DNA of 16,920 bases, from the NCBI GenBank assembly GCA_030538335.1, contig JAUNUE010000018.1, positions 1-16,920 on the forward strand, given 5' to 3'. The notes beneath the pieces are model-generated. The model saw only the letters and a list, made by a program, of their open reading frames with translations. It was not told the origin of the DNA and made no database searches. Made by a program: the position numbers and the translations under genes. Below are positions 4,802 through 12,442 of this stretch, piece after piece; the stretch's first letter is position 1; the number at the start of each line of letters is the position of its first letter. Source of the DNA: Allobrachymonas sp. Its GTDB lineage: Bacteria; Pseudomonadota; Gammaproteobacteria; Burkholderiales; Burkholderiaceae_C.

Positions 4802-7800
4802 ATGACGATGCCTGCACACCCCGCGCACCCCCACAACACCCGCCCCAATACAGCCTCTGCGAGCCGCATGGGCTGGCGGCGGGCGTTGCAGATCGCGTTC
4901 ATCGCCAGCTTGGCGGCGGGCGATGCAGCGCTGGCGCTCAAACCGGTCAGCATCACACCGCAGGGCGAAGTGGCGCGCGTGCGTGAGTTTGTCGTCAAGT
5001 TTGACAAACCTGCCGTGACCGCAGGCAACCCCGGTGCGCCAGCCCCCTTTGCCTTGCAGTGCCAGGGTGGATCGGGCGCATCCATTCCGGCCCACAACAG
5101 CGCCTGGCGCAACGACAAGACCTGGGCCGCCAGTTTTGAAGACCACCTGCCGCCCGATGTGCGCTGCACCGCCACCAGCACGGCGGGTTTCAAGTCGCCG
5201 CAGGGCGAGGCGCTGCCTGCCACCACGGTGCAGTTCAAGACCGGTGCGCCTTTCATCCAGCATTTGATGCCGGGCGGCGGGCAAATTGAAGAAGACCAGA
5301 TGTTTCTCGCGCGCTTCAATGGCAGTGTGGATACCGCCAGCGTGGCCGCCCATGCCGTATGCGAAATTGAGGGCCTGGGCGAGCGGGTGCCGGTGGAAGT
5401 TGTCACGGGCGACCCCCGCAACACCATCATCGAAAGCCGGGGCTACAAGAAAGAGGCTGAAAAAACGCCTGACCGTTTCGTGCTGCTGCGTTGCAAGCGC
5501 ACCCTGCCACCCGAAGCCAAGGTGGTGTTGCGTCTGGGCGCGTACAAGGGCACCAGCGGCTCGGTCAACACCAACCCGCAATCGTGGGATTACCAGGTGC
5601 GCCCGCCCCTGCAAGCCAGCTTCAGTTGCGAACGGCCCAATGCCCAAGCGCCCTGCATGCCGATACGCCCGCTGACGGTGAGCTTCAGCGCCCCCATTCC
5701 CATGCAGTGGGCCAAGCAGGTGGTGTTGCAACACGGCAGCACGGCCATCAAACCGCAATTCACGCCTGAAGAAGAAAAGGCCGCCACCACTGAAATGGTG
5801 CGCTTCAGCGGCCTGTTGCCCGAGCAAGCGACCTTGCGTGTAGTAATGCCTGCCGGCTTGGTGGACGACGCCCAGCGCAAGCTCGACAACGCCAGCACCT
5901 TTCCGCTGGCGGTGCAAACCGGCCCGATGCCACCGCTGCTGAAATTTGCCGCCGCACCGTTTGGCGTGGTTGAGCGCTTTGCCGAAGGCCCCAACGGCCC
6001 TGCCCTGCTGCCGCTGACCGTGCGCAAGGTGGAGCCCGCGTTGAAGGTGCAGGCCCTTGCGCCTGCAGGCACGGTGCAGGATTTGAATCCCAAGACCGAC
6101 GCCGAGATCATCCGCTGGTTCAAACGGGTGCAGGCCTTCGATGATGGTCTTATCTCACGCGAGAAGGCATGGGCCGAAGGCGTGCGCACGCTGCCCGCCC
6201 CCTTGCCCAAGCCCTTGAAAAAAGAGGAAGACGAAGAAATGGGCTGGCGCGTTCCCGACAAATATGTCGAAACGCGCATGGTGTCGTTGCTCAACGAAGA
6301 AAAATCTGCCACCCGCCTGCAACTGCCCGCCCCCGATGCGCAAGACCCGCGCCCGTTCGAGGTGATCGGCATGCCGTTGCAACCGGGCTTCCACGTGATC
6401 GAAGCGGCATCGCCCATCCTGGGGCAAAACCTGCTCGACACGCGGCACGTCAGCGAGCGCACCATGTACGTGCGCACCAGCGTGCTGGTCACCAACCTGG
6501 GCGTGCACTTCAAACGCGGGCGCACTGATTCCTTGGTGTGGGTCACGACACTCGACACCGGCAAGCCTGTGGCCGATGCGGCTGTGGCCATCAGCGACAA
6601 AGACGGCAAGCTGCTGGCCAGCGGCAAGACCGATGCCAACGGCCTGTGGCACCACCCGCAGCCGCTGCCCCGCGGCGAAGGGTATGACAACGCCCTGTTC
6701 GTAAGCGCCCGCCACACCGACGCCAAAGGCGTGACCGACATGGCGTTTGTCTGGAGCGACTGGAACCGCGGCATGGAGCCGTGGCGCTTCAATGCTTATG
6801 TCAACACATCTGACCAGCCCGACCACGTGGCGCACAGCGTGCTTGACCGCAGCCTGCTGCGTGCGGGCGAAACGGTGTCGATGAAGCACTTCTTCCGCGC
6901 CGAAACGCCCAAGGGCCTGGCCGCGGCCCAAAACCACCCGCACACCATGCGCCTGGTACACGCCGGTACCGACGAAAAAATCGAAATGCCGCTGACCTGG
7001 CGGCGCACCGCCACCGGCGGGCACGTGGCCGAGAACCAATGGGAAATTCCCAAAACCGCCAAGCTCGGCATGTACCGCATCGAACTGGTCGGCAAGAACC
7101 ACAAGGGCGAAACCACCACCTACCAAAGCGGCAACCTGCGCGTGGAAGAGTTCCGCCTGCCCACCATGCGGGGCAGTATCACGCCGGTGGACAAGCCCCC
7201 GCTGGTCGCGCTCGATACGCTGCCGGTACAGGTGCAACTGGCCTACATCAACGGCGGCGCAGCCAGCGGCCTGCCGGTGCAGGTCTCGGCCAGCGCACGC
7301 AAAGGCTCGGCCTGGTTCAATGGTTTTGACGGCTTCAGTTTTACACGCACCCAACGCGAAAACTACAACGACAGCGATTACGAAGAAGAAACAAGCGATG
7401 AGGAAGAAGGCAGCCCCAACGGCGACAAGCTGCTGGCCGACCGTCTGCCGCTCACGCTCGACAAAGACGGCACCGGCACACTCACCATCGAAAAACTGCC
7501 CAAGCTGGAACAGCCGCTGGACGTGCTGCTGGAAGCCAGCTACAGCGATCCGAATGGCGAAATCCAGACCCTGCAAAGCCGCCAGCGCATCTGGCCGGCC
7601 GCTGTGGTGGCAGGCATCAAGGCCGAAGACTGGGTTTCGGTGCGCGACGTTTCGCGCATCCAGGCGCTGGCACTTGACGTGCAAGGCAAACCCAAAAGCG
7701 GCGTGAAGATGGAAGTGCGCGCCGTGCTGCACACCTCGGTGAGCAGCCGCAAGCGGCTGGTGGGCGGTTTTTACGCCTACGACAACCAGTCGAGCAGCAA

Positions 7801-10800
7801 GGACCTGGGCGTGGTTTGCAGCGGCAATACCGACAACCGCGGCCTGCTGCTGTGCAACGCCGACATCAAGGAACCCGGCGAAGTCGAGCTGGTAGCCAGC
7901 GTTGCCGATGAGGCCGGGCGCAAGGCCGAGGCCAGCACCAGCATCACCGTGGTGCGCGAAGAAGAGCTGTGGTGGGGCGGCAACAACAGCGACCGCATGG
8001 ACGTGCTGCCCGAAAAACGCGACTACCAGCCGGGCGAAACTGCGCAACTGCAGGTACGCATGCCGTTCCGCCAGGCCACTGCCCTGCTCACGGTCGAGCG
8101 CGAAGGCGTCATCCACAGCGAGATCGTGCAACTCAGCGGGCAAGATCCCGTCATCTCGCTCAAGATCCAGGAAGACTGGGGTCCCAACGTCTACGTCAGT
8201 GTGCTGGCGTTGCGTGGCCGCGTGTACGACGTGCCGTGGTACAGCTTCTTCACCTGGGGCTTCAAATCACCCGTTACCTGGTGGCGCGCCTGGCGTGAAT
8301 CGGGCAAGAACTACGCGCCGCCCACGGCCATGGTCGATTTGAGCAAACCCACGTTCCGCTTCGGAATGGCCCCGATCCGTGTAGGCGTGGAAGGCCGTGG
8401 CCTGAATATCAAGGTGCAGGCGGATCGCGAAAGCTACCAGGTGCGCCAGCAGGCCCAGGTCACGATCGAGGCCAAACTGCCCAACGGCCAGCCCGCCGCC
8501 AATGCCGAAGTGGCACTGGCCGCGGTTGACGAAGCCTTGCTCGAATTACGCGGCAACAGCAGTTGGGATTTGCTGCGCGCCATGTATGCCGACCGCGCCT
8601 GGGGCGTGGAAACGTCCACCGCGCAAATGGAAATTGTGGGCCGCCGCCACTACGGGCGCAAGGCCGTGCCTGCCGGGGGCGACGGTGGCCAGGGCAACCA
8701 CACCCGCGAATTGCTCGACACCCTGCTGCTGTGGAACCCCAACGTGCAACTGGATGCGCAAGGCAAGGCCACCATCACGGTGCCACTCAACGATGCGCTC
8801 ACCAGCTTCCGCATCGTGGCGGTGGGCAGCAGTGGACAAGACCTGTTCGGCACCGGCCACACCAATATCCGCACCACACAAGACCTGCAGATCATCAGCG
8901 GCCTGCCGCCGCTGGTGCGCGAGGGCGACCAATACCGCGCCCAGATCACATTGCGCAACACCACCAAAAAAGACATGCAGGTGCAGGTCACGCCCAAGGC
9001 CAGCGGCATCGAGCTGAAGCCGCAAACGGTGGCCATCCCTGCCGGTGGCGCGCACGAAATGGCCTGGGATGTGACTGCGCCGCCGCAACTGGCCTTTACA
9101 CCCGACCAGAAAATCGATTGGGAAATTGCCGCGCAAGACACCGCAGGCAGCAACGCCAGTGACGCGCTCAAGTTCAGCCAGCGCATCGTGCCTGCCGTTC
9201 CGGTGACGGTGCAGCAGGCCACCTTGATGCAGGTGGACGGCAGCGGCAACCTCAACCTGGCTCCGCCACCGCAAAGCCTGCCGGTATTTGGCGCTACCGC
9301 CGCGCGCGGCGGCGTGAAGGTGTCGCTGCAGCCCACGCTGGCGGCGGGCCTGCCGGGCATCCGCGACTGGTTCCTCAACTACCCCTACTACTGCCTGGAG
9401 CAACGCGCCACCAAGGCCGTGGGCCTGCGCGACACTGCCATGTGGCAATCGATCATGGCCGAGCTGCCCAACTACCTGGATGCCGACGGCCTGGTCACGT
9501 ACTTCCCGCCGCAAGAGGGCTACAACTCCCGCGGCAGCGACACACTCACAGCCTACCTGCTGGCCGTAACGCACGAAGCCACCACGCTCGACAAACGCTG
9601 GGCCTTGCCCGCAGCGCAACGCGACGCCATGCTCGCAGGCTTGACCAAGTTTGTGCAAGGCCGCATCGAGCGCAAGTTCTGGAGCCCCAAGCCCGACCGC
9701 GACGTGCGCAAGCTCACCGCCATCGAGGCATTGAGCCGCTACGGCAAGGCGCAACCCGCCATGCTCACCAGCATCGAAATCACGCCCAACCTCTGGCCCA
9801 CGCACGCGGTGATCGACTGGTTCAACATTCTGCAGCGCATGCCCAATGCGCCAGATCGCGCCCAGCGGCTGGAAGAAGCCAACCAGATCCTGCGGTCGCG
9901 CCTGAGCGTGCAGGGCGTGCGCATGGCCTTCAGCAACGAGAAGGACGACTACTGGTGGTGGCTGATGCAAAACGGCGACGTCAACGCCGCCCGCCTGATC
10001 CTGGCCGTGCTCAACCAGCCGGATTGGCAAGGCGATATGGGCGCACTGGCCAGCGGCTTCATCGGCCGCCAGAAGAACGGTGCCTGGCACACCACCACCG
10101 CCAACCTGTGGGGCGGGCTGGCACTTGAAAAATTCTCGGCCAAGTTTGAAGCCACCCCGGTAGCCGGGCAGACCGTGCTGAAGCTGGGCAGCGCCAGCGA
10201 AACCATCGACTGGAGCCAGGTCAAACCGGCAGCCACCGCCAGCAGCGCACCCACAGGCCGCTTCTGGTTTGGCGCGCCACCGGCAGCAGGCATGCTCACC
10301 AACAACACGGCCATGTTGCCGTGGCAAAATGCACCCGGCGGCAAACCCGAAGCGTTGACCCTGCAACAACAAGGCAGTGGCAAACCTTGGGCCACCATCC
10401 AGGCACTGGCAGCGGTGCCGCTGGAGAAACCCTTGTCGGCAGGCTATACCATCAAGAAAACCATTACGCCGGTGCAAGAAGCCGTCAAGGGCAAAGTCAC
10501 GCGGGGCGACGTCTGGCGCATCAAGCTGGAAATAACCGCCGACGCCGACATGACCTGGGTCGTGGTCAGCGACCCCGTGCCCGGCGGCGCGACCATCCTG
10601 GGCAGCGGCCTCGGGCGTGATTCGTCCATTGCCACCCAAGGCGAACAAGGCGGGGGCGGCGGCTGGCTGGCCTACGTCGAACGCGCCTTTGAAGCCTGGC
10701 GCGCCTACTACGAATACCTGCCCCAAGGCAAAACCACTATCGAATACACCGTGCGCCTGAACAACGCAGGCACCTTCGCCCTGCCCCCCACGCGGGTCGA

Positions 10801-10873
10801 AGCCCTGTACGCGCCCGAGATCTTTGGTGTTGCGCCCAACGACAAGGTTACTGTGCAGCTGCAAGCGCAATAA
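4802..10873 (+). CDS. Bacterial alpha-2-macroglobulin with thioester (large YfhM/ECAM-like form)
   Basis: This 2023-residue protein is a chain of macroglobulin domains that traps proteases. A protease cuts the bait region and is then linked covalently through a Cys-Gln thioester. A long polar N-terminus precedes a hydrophobic segment (about residues 28-45) with likely signal-peptidase I cleavage after ALA (45). No lipobox cysteine is visible, unlike lipoprotein ECAM of E. coli (1653 residues). Seen in order: MG-type strands (about 555-640), DRSLLRAGETV (near 680), bait-region domain from PEKRDYQPGETAQL (near 1065), an A2M block LWNPNVQLDAQGKA (about 1308-1321), thioester motif CLEQ (1531-1534) within YPYYCLEQRATKA, and a C-terminal domain ending PPTRVEALYAPE. 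A Gly-rich loop near 1290 may be the bait. An acidic insert lies at 854-873. The partner gene pbpC, adjacent in E. coli, is absent; tRNA-Phe follows instead. No clear terminator follows the TAA stop. Confidence 0.95.
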   Translation: MTMPAHPAHPHNTRPNTASASRMGWRRALQIAFIASLAAGDAALALKPVSITPQGEVARVREFVVKFDKPAVTAGNPGAPAPFALQCQGGSGASIPAHNSAWRNDKTWAASFEDHLPPDVRCTATSTAGFKSPQGEALPATTVQFKTGAPFIQHLMPGGGQIEEDQMFLARFNGSVDTASVAAHAVCEIEGLGERVPVEVVTGDPRNTIIESRGYKKEAEKTPDRFVLLRCKRTLPPEAKVVLRLGAYKGTSGSVNTNPQSWDYQVRPPLQASFSCERPNAQAPCMPIRPLTVSFSAPIPMQWAKQVVLQHGSTAIKPQFTPEEEKAATTEMVRFSGLLPEQATLRVVMPAGLVDDAQRKLDNASTFPLAVQTGPMPPLLKFAAAPFGVVERFAEGPNGPALLPLTVRKVEPALKVQALAPAGTVQDLNPKTDAEIIRWFKRVQAFDDGLISREKAWAEGVRTLPAPLPKPLKKEEDEEMGWRVPDKYVETRMVSLLNEEKSATRLQLPAPDAQDPRPFEVIGMPLQPGFHVIEAASPILGQNLLDTRHVSERTMYVRTSVLVTNLGVHFKRGRTDSLVWVTTLDTGKPVADAAVAISDKDGKLLASGKTDANGLWHHPQPLPRGEGYDNALFVSARHTDAKGVTDMAFVWSDWNRGMEPWRFNAYVNTSDQPDHVAHSVLDRSLLRAGETVSMKHFFRAETPKGLAAAQNHPHTMRLVHAGTDEKIEMPLTWRRTATGGHVAENQWEIPKTAKLGMYRIELVGKNHKGETTTYQSGNLRVEEFRLPTMRGSITPVDKPPLVALDTLPVQVQLAYINGGAASGLPVQVSASARKGSAWFNGFDGFSFTRTQRENYNDSDYEEETSDEEEGSPNGDKLLADRLPLTLDKDGTGTLTIEKLPKLEQPLDVLLEASYSDPNGEIQTLQSRQRIWPAAVVAGIKAEDWVSVRDVSRIQALALDVQGKPKSGVKMEVRAVLHTSVSSRKRLVGGFYAYDNQSSSKDLGVVCSGNTDNRGLLLCNADIKEPGEVELVASVADEAGRKAEASTSITVVREEELWWGGNNSDRMDVLPEKRDYQPGETAQLQVRMPFRQATALLTVEREGVIHSEIVQLSGQDPVISLKIQEDWGPNVYVSVLALRGRVYDVPWYSFFTWGFKSPVTWWRAWRESGKNYAPPTAMVDLSKPTFRFGMAPIRVGVEGRGLNIKVQADRESYQVRQQAQVTIEAKLPNGQPAANAEVALAAVDEALLELRGNSSWDLLRAMYADRAWGVETSTAQMEIVGRRHYGRKAVPAGGDGGQGNHTRELLDTLLLWNPNVQLDAQGKATITVPLNDALTSFRIVAVGSSGQDLFGTGHTNIRTTQDLQIISGLPPLVREGDQYRAQITLRNTTKKDMQVQVTPKASGIELKPQTVAIPAGGAHEMAWDVTAPPQLAFTPDQKIDWEIAAQDTAGSNASDALKFSQRIVPAVPVTVQQATLMQVDGSGNLNLAPPPQSLPVFGATAARGGVKVSLQPTLAAGLPGIRDWFLNYPYYCLEQRATKAVGLRDTAMWQSIMAELPNYLDADGLVTYFPPQEGYNSRGSDTLTAYLLAVTHEATTLDKRWALPAAQRDAMLAGLTKFVQGRIERKFWSPKPDRDVRKLTAIEALSRYGKAQPAMLTSIEITPNLWPTHAVIDWFNILQRMPNAPDRAQRLEEANQILRSRLSVQGVRMAFSNEKDDYWWWLMQNGDVNAARLILAVLNQPDWQGDMGALASGFIGRQKNGAWHTTTANLWGGLALEKFSAKFEATPVAGQTVLKLGSASETIDWSQVKPAATASSAPTGRFWFGAPPAAGMLTNNTAMLPWQNAPGGKPEALTLQQQGSGKPWATIQALAAVPLEKPLSAGYTIKKTITPVQEAVKGKVTRGDVWRIKLEITADADMTWVVVSDPVPGGATILGSGLGRDSSIATQGEQGGGGGWLAYVERAFEAWRAYYEYLPQGKTTIEYTVRLNNAGTFALPPTRVEALYAPEIFGVAPNDKVTVQLQAQ

Positions 10874-10908
10874 AGCAGCTTTAACCCACGAAAAACCGGG
10901 CAATTCCT

Positions 10909-10917
10909 TGCTACAAT
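10909..10917 (+). promoter_or_regulatory. Extended -10 promoter of tRNA-Phe
   Basis: TGCTACAAT combines an extended TG with a near-consensus TACAAT hexamer, 12 nt before the mature tRNA 5' end. Transcription would start near 10924, leaving a leader of about 6 nt. The -35 position (about 10889-10895) reads only cgaaaaa, so the extended -10 probably carries the promoter. Confidence 0.6.
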
Positions 10918-10929
10918 GTGCGGCTTGTT

Positions 10930-11005
10930 GGCTCGGTAGCTCAGTTGGTAGAGCAGCGGATTGAAAATCCGCGTGTCGGTGGTTCGATTCCGCCCCGAGC
11001 CACCA
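10930..11005 (+). tRNA. tRNA-Phe (anticodon GAA)
   Basis: This 76-nt cloverleaf includes an encoded CCA end. The acceptor arm GGCTCGG (10930-10936) pairs with CCGAGCC (10995-11001), followed by ACCA. The D arm is AGCTCAGTTGGTAGAGC. The anticodon stem GCGGA/TCCGC closes the loop TTGAAAA, placing anticodon GAA at 10963-10965. The T arm contains GGTTCGATTCC. The tRNA begins 57 nt after the macroglobulin stop codon. It has its own extended -10 promoter and is followed by a strong terminator. It lies convergent to the glycan cluster. Confidence 0.98.
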
Positions 11006-11007
11006 CC

Positions 11008-11060
11008 CTGATGCAAGCCCGACTATTTGGTAGTTGGGCTTTTTTATGGATTTGCATCAG
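11008..11060. repeat. 9-bp inverted repeat bracketing the tRNA-Phe terminator
   Basis: CTGATGCAA (11008-11016) and TTGCATCAG (11052-11060) are exact reverse complements. They lie on either side of the terminator hairpin and partly overlap its left foot. With the terminator they could extend the fold in RNA from either strand. The repeat is seen directly; its purpose is unknown. Confidence 0.6.
11015..11045 (+). terminator. Rho-independent terminator of tRNA-Phe
   Basis: AAGCCCGACTA (11015-11025), loop TTTGG, then TAGTTGGGCTT (11031-11041) form an 11-bp stem with one G-T pair, followed by a T-run to 11045. It lies 9 nt past the CCA end. Read on the minus strand the same stem has no T-run after it, so it should stop plus-strand transcripts far better than the glycan operon. 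Confidence 0.92.
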
Positions 11061-11106
11061 ACACAGGTCAGCATGCCACACCTGACGATTCCAACGAATG
11101 CCCGTT

Positions 11107-11775
11107 TTATCGCGCAAGTGGCTTGGCCGGGTTTCCAACAACAATAGCCCCTTCGGGTACGCTTTTGGTCACCACAGCGCCCATTCCCACTACTGCGCCT
11201 TTTCCAATCACAACTGGTTTTGCTGGTGTGCCTTGCTTGATGATGGCACCAGCCCCAATATAGGCGTGGTCTTCGATGATCACGGCACCATTACAGCAGA
11301 CTTTGGGTGCAAAAGTGACAAAGTCTCCAATGACACAATCGTGAGCCACATAAGAATAAATATTGCAATGAAAATAGCGCCCTATTTTTGCATTGGCTGT
11401 GATACATGAAAAAGGAGAAACAATAGCACCCGGGGCGATCGTATTTGCGGCTAAATTTGTCGAATTTTTTGCCCAGATATCTATCGGCTCACATCCGTTT
11501 TTTTCGTATTTGTCAGCAATTTTCTTTCGAAGCAAAGAGTCGGCGATGGCAATATTGAACTTCTTGCCTCCGTCCAGTGCCAAAAACGCTTCTTCTGCGA
11601 TCACCGGAACACCATTGACCGGCCCTGAGGCTGCCACATCAACAAACCAGAGTTTTAAATCGGTATTTTTTCCAGACAGATGCGCCACATATTCCTGTAG
11701 AAGAGGCATGACTTCGCGCGCATAGCCGCCCGTTCCTACAAGACCGATGTGCTGGACGGATTCATTTTTTTTCAT
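11107..11775 (-). CDS. PglD/NeuD-type sugar N-acetyltransferase
   Basis: The 222-residue protein has an N-terminal nucleotide-sugar binding part, with GLVGTGGYAREV at about 11-22. A left-handed beta-helix of hexapeptide repeats follows (IAPGAIVSPFSCI, IGRYFHCNIYSYV, IGAGAIIKQG, IGKGAVVGMGAVV). H145 in VAHDCVIGDF, followed by an acidic residue, matches the catalytic His of PglD. The expected reaction is acetyl-CoA plus UDP-4-amino-4,6-dideoxy-GlcNAc giving UDP-N,N'-diacetylbacillosamine, in the cytoplasm. The neighbouring aminotransferase and dehydratase supply that substrate, but the exact stereoisomer cannot be read. ATG 11775 overlaps the end of the sugar transferase gene by 14 nt, so translation is probably coupled; no clear Shine-Dalgarno is seen. 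The gene is AT-rich relative to the chromosome and is the last of the operon. Confidence 0.88.
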   Translation of the reverse strand: MKKNESVQHIGLVGTGGYAREVMPLLQEYVAHLSGKNTDLKLWFVDVAASGPVNGVPVIAEEAFLALDGGKKFNIAIADSLLRKKIADKYEKNGCEPIDIWAKNSTNLAANTIAPGAIVSPFSCITANAKIGRYFHCNIYSYVAHDCVIGDFVTFAPKVCCNGAVIIEDHAYIGAGAIIKQGTPAKPVVIGKGAVVGMGAVVTKSVPEGAIVVGNPAKPLAR

Positions 11776-12439
11776 AAAGGTGACTTTCAAGTTCTGGAGG
11801 TGGAGTAGGCAGGCCCTTGAACCATTTGAAGACCAAGCCCACATCTGGCACAAAAACCAATATAGCGGTAACAACTATTATCTTGAAATAAAGAAAAACA
11901 CTCTTGTTCCTGGAATACCACTGCTCCAATTGACCTTTATAAGGCGCAACGGTCTTGTAATAAAAGTCCATTTGATCGTCGACATTATGAAGTATTTCTT
12001 CTTCATTTCTGAATACCAACGACCCAATACCGCTTAGACCAGGTTGCACACTGGTTATTATTTTTTTGCTTGTTTCGTCATAGGCATCAAATCCTTTGCG
12101 AACCAAGGGCCGGGGGCCGACCACGCTCATGTCACCAATAAAAATATTGATCAATTGGGGCAGTTCATTTATTTTTGTTTTTCTCAGAAAGCGGCCGAAG
12201 GGAAGGATGCGGGGGTCATGCCGCACCGTCACGGTGCCAGGGCCTATGTTCGGGCTGTTTTTGAGCATGGTTGCAAACTTGTAGATGCCAAATTCCTTGC
12301 CGCCCAGACCAACTCTTTTTTGAATGAAAAATACCTCTCCCTCACCTGTGAGGCGCAGAATCAGCATTACTGGAAGCAGCAATGGAGAAAGAACGAGCAA
12401 TGCCAGGCCAGAGAACAGGATGTCAAAAAAACGCTGCAT
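11762..12439 (-). CDS. Monotopic phosphoglycosyl transferase (bacterial sugar transferase, PglC/WcaJ superfamily)
   Basis: The 225-residue protein has the short PglC-like build: an N-terminal re-entrant membrane segment (about residues 8-30, with a central SP), then VFFIQKRVGLGGKEFGIYKF, DPRILPFGRFLRKTKI and GDMSVVGPRPLV (about 102-113). Family members move sugar-1-phosphate from a UDP-sugar to undecaprenyl phosphate at the inner face of the inner membrane, starting glycan assembly. UDP-diNAcBac from the adjacent genes is the likely donor. The catalytic Asp-Glu pair of PglC (D93-E94) is Asn-Glu here: N91-E92 in INELPQL, codon AAT at 12169-12167. ATG 12439 lies 3 nt after the dehydratase stop, and AAGGA lies 8 nt upstream. 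A further hydrophobic stretch (about 185-200) lies near the C-terminus. Base composition is AT-rich. Confidence 0.9.
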   Translation of the reverse strand: MQRFFDILFSGLALLVLSPLLLPVMLILRLTGEGEVFFIQKRVGLGGKEFGIYKFATMLKNSPNIGPGTVTVRHDPRILPFGRFLRKTKINELPQLINIFIGDMSVVGPRPLVRKGFDAYDETSKKIITSVQPGLSGIGSLVFRNEEEILHNVDDQMDFYYKTVAPYKGQLEQWYSRNKSVFLYFKIIVVTAILVFVPDVGLVFKWFKGLPTPPPELESHLYEKK

Positions 12440-12442
12440 TGA

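Noticed and set aside
4476..4817. Extension of the hfq frame upstream to 4817
   Set aside because: The added 114 residues have no Hfq character. The GTG at 4475 has a good ribosome-binding site and gives the conserved N-terminus.
4802..4940. Lipoprotein signal on the macroglobulin
   Set aside because: No cysteine lies in a lipobox position after the hydrophobic segment. The end of the segment fits signal peptidase I (ALA).
10871..10884. TAAAGCAGCTTTAA after the macroglobulin stop as a terminator
   Set aside because: The arms AAAGC/GCTTT leave a single-base loop and there is no T-run, so it cannot form a working terminator hairpin.
8546..10903. Very long minus-strand open frame (785 codons) opposite the macroglobulin gene, and a similar one at 6155-8143
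   Set aside because: Both translate to His/Gln/Gly-rich sequence without recognisable domains, as expected from the antisense of a high-GC gene. The plus-strand frame has clear macroglobulin motifs throughout.
11064..11090. GTCAG/CTGAC and AGGT/ACCT repeats downstream of the acetyltransferase gene
   Set aside because: The stems are 4-5 bp with long loops, conflict with each other, and no T-run follows on the minus strand.
10981..11106. Integration site (attL/attR) at the tRNA-Phe 3' end
   Set aside because: I looked for a repeat of the tRNA 3' part downstream and for an integrase gene and found neither in the window. Only the composition shift and a short inverted repeat remain.
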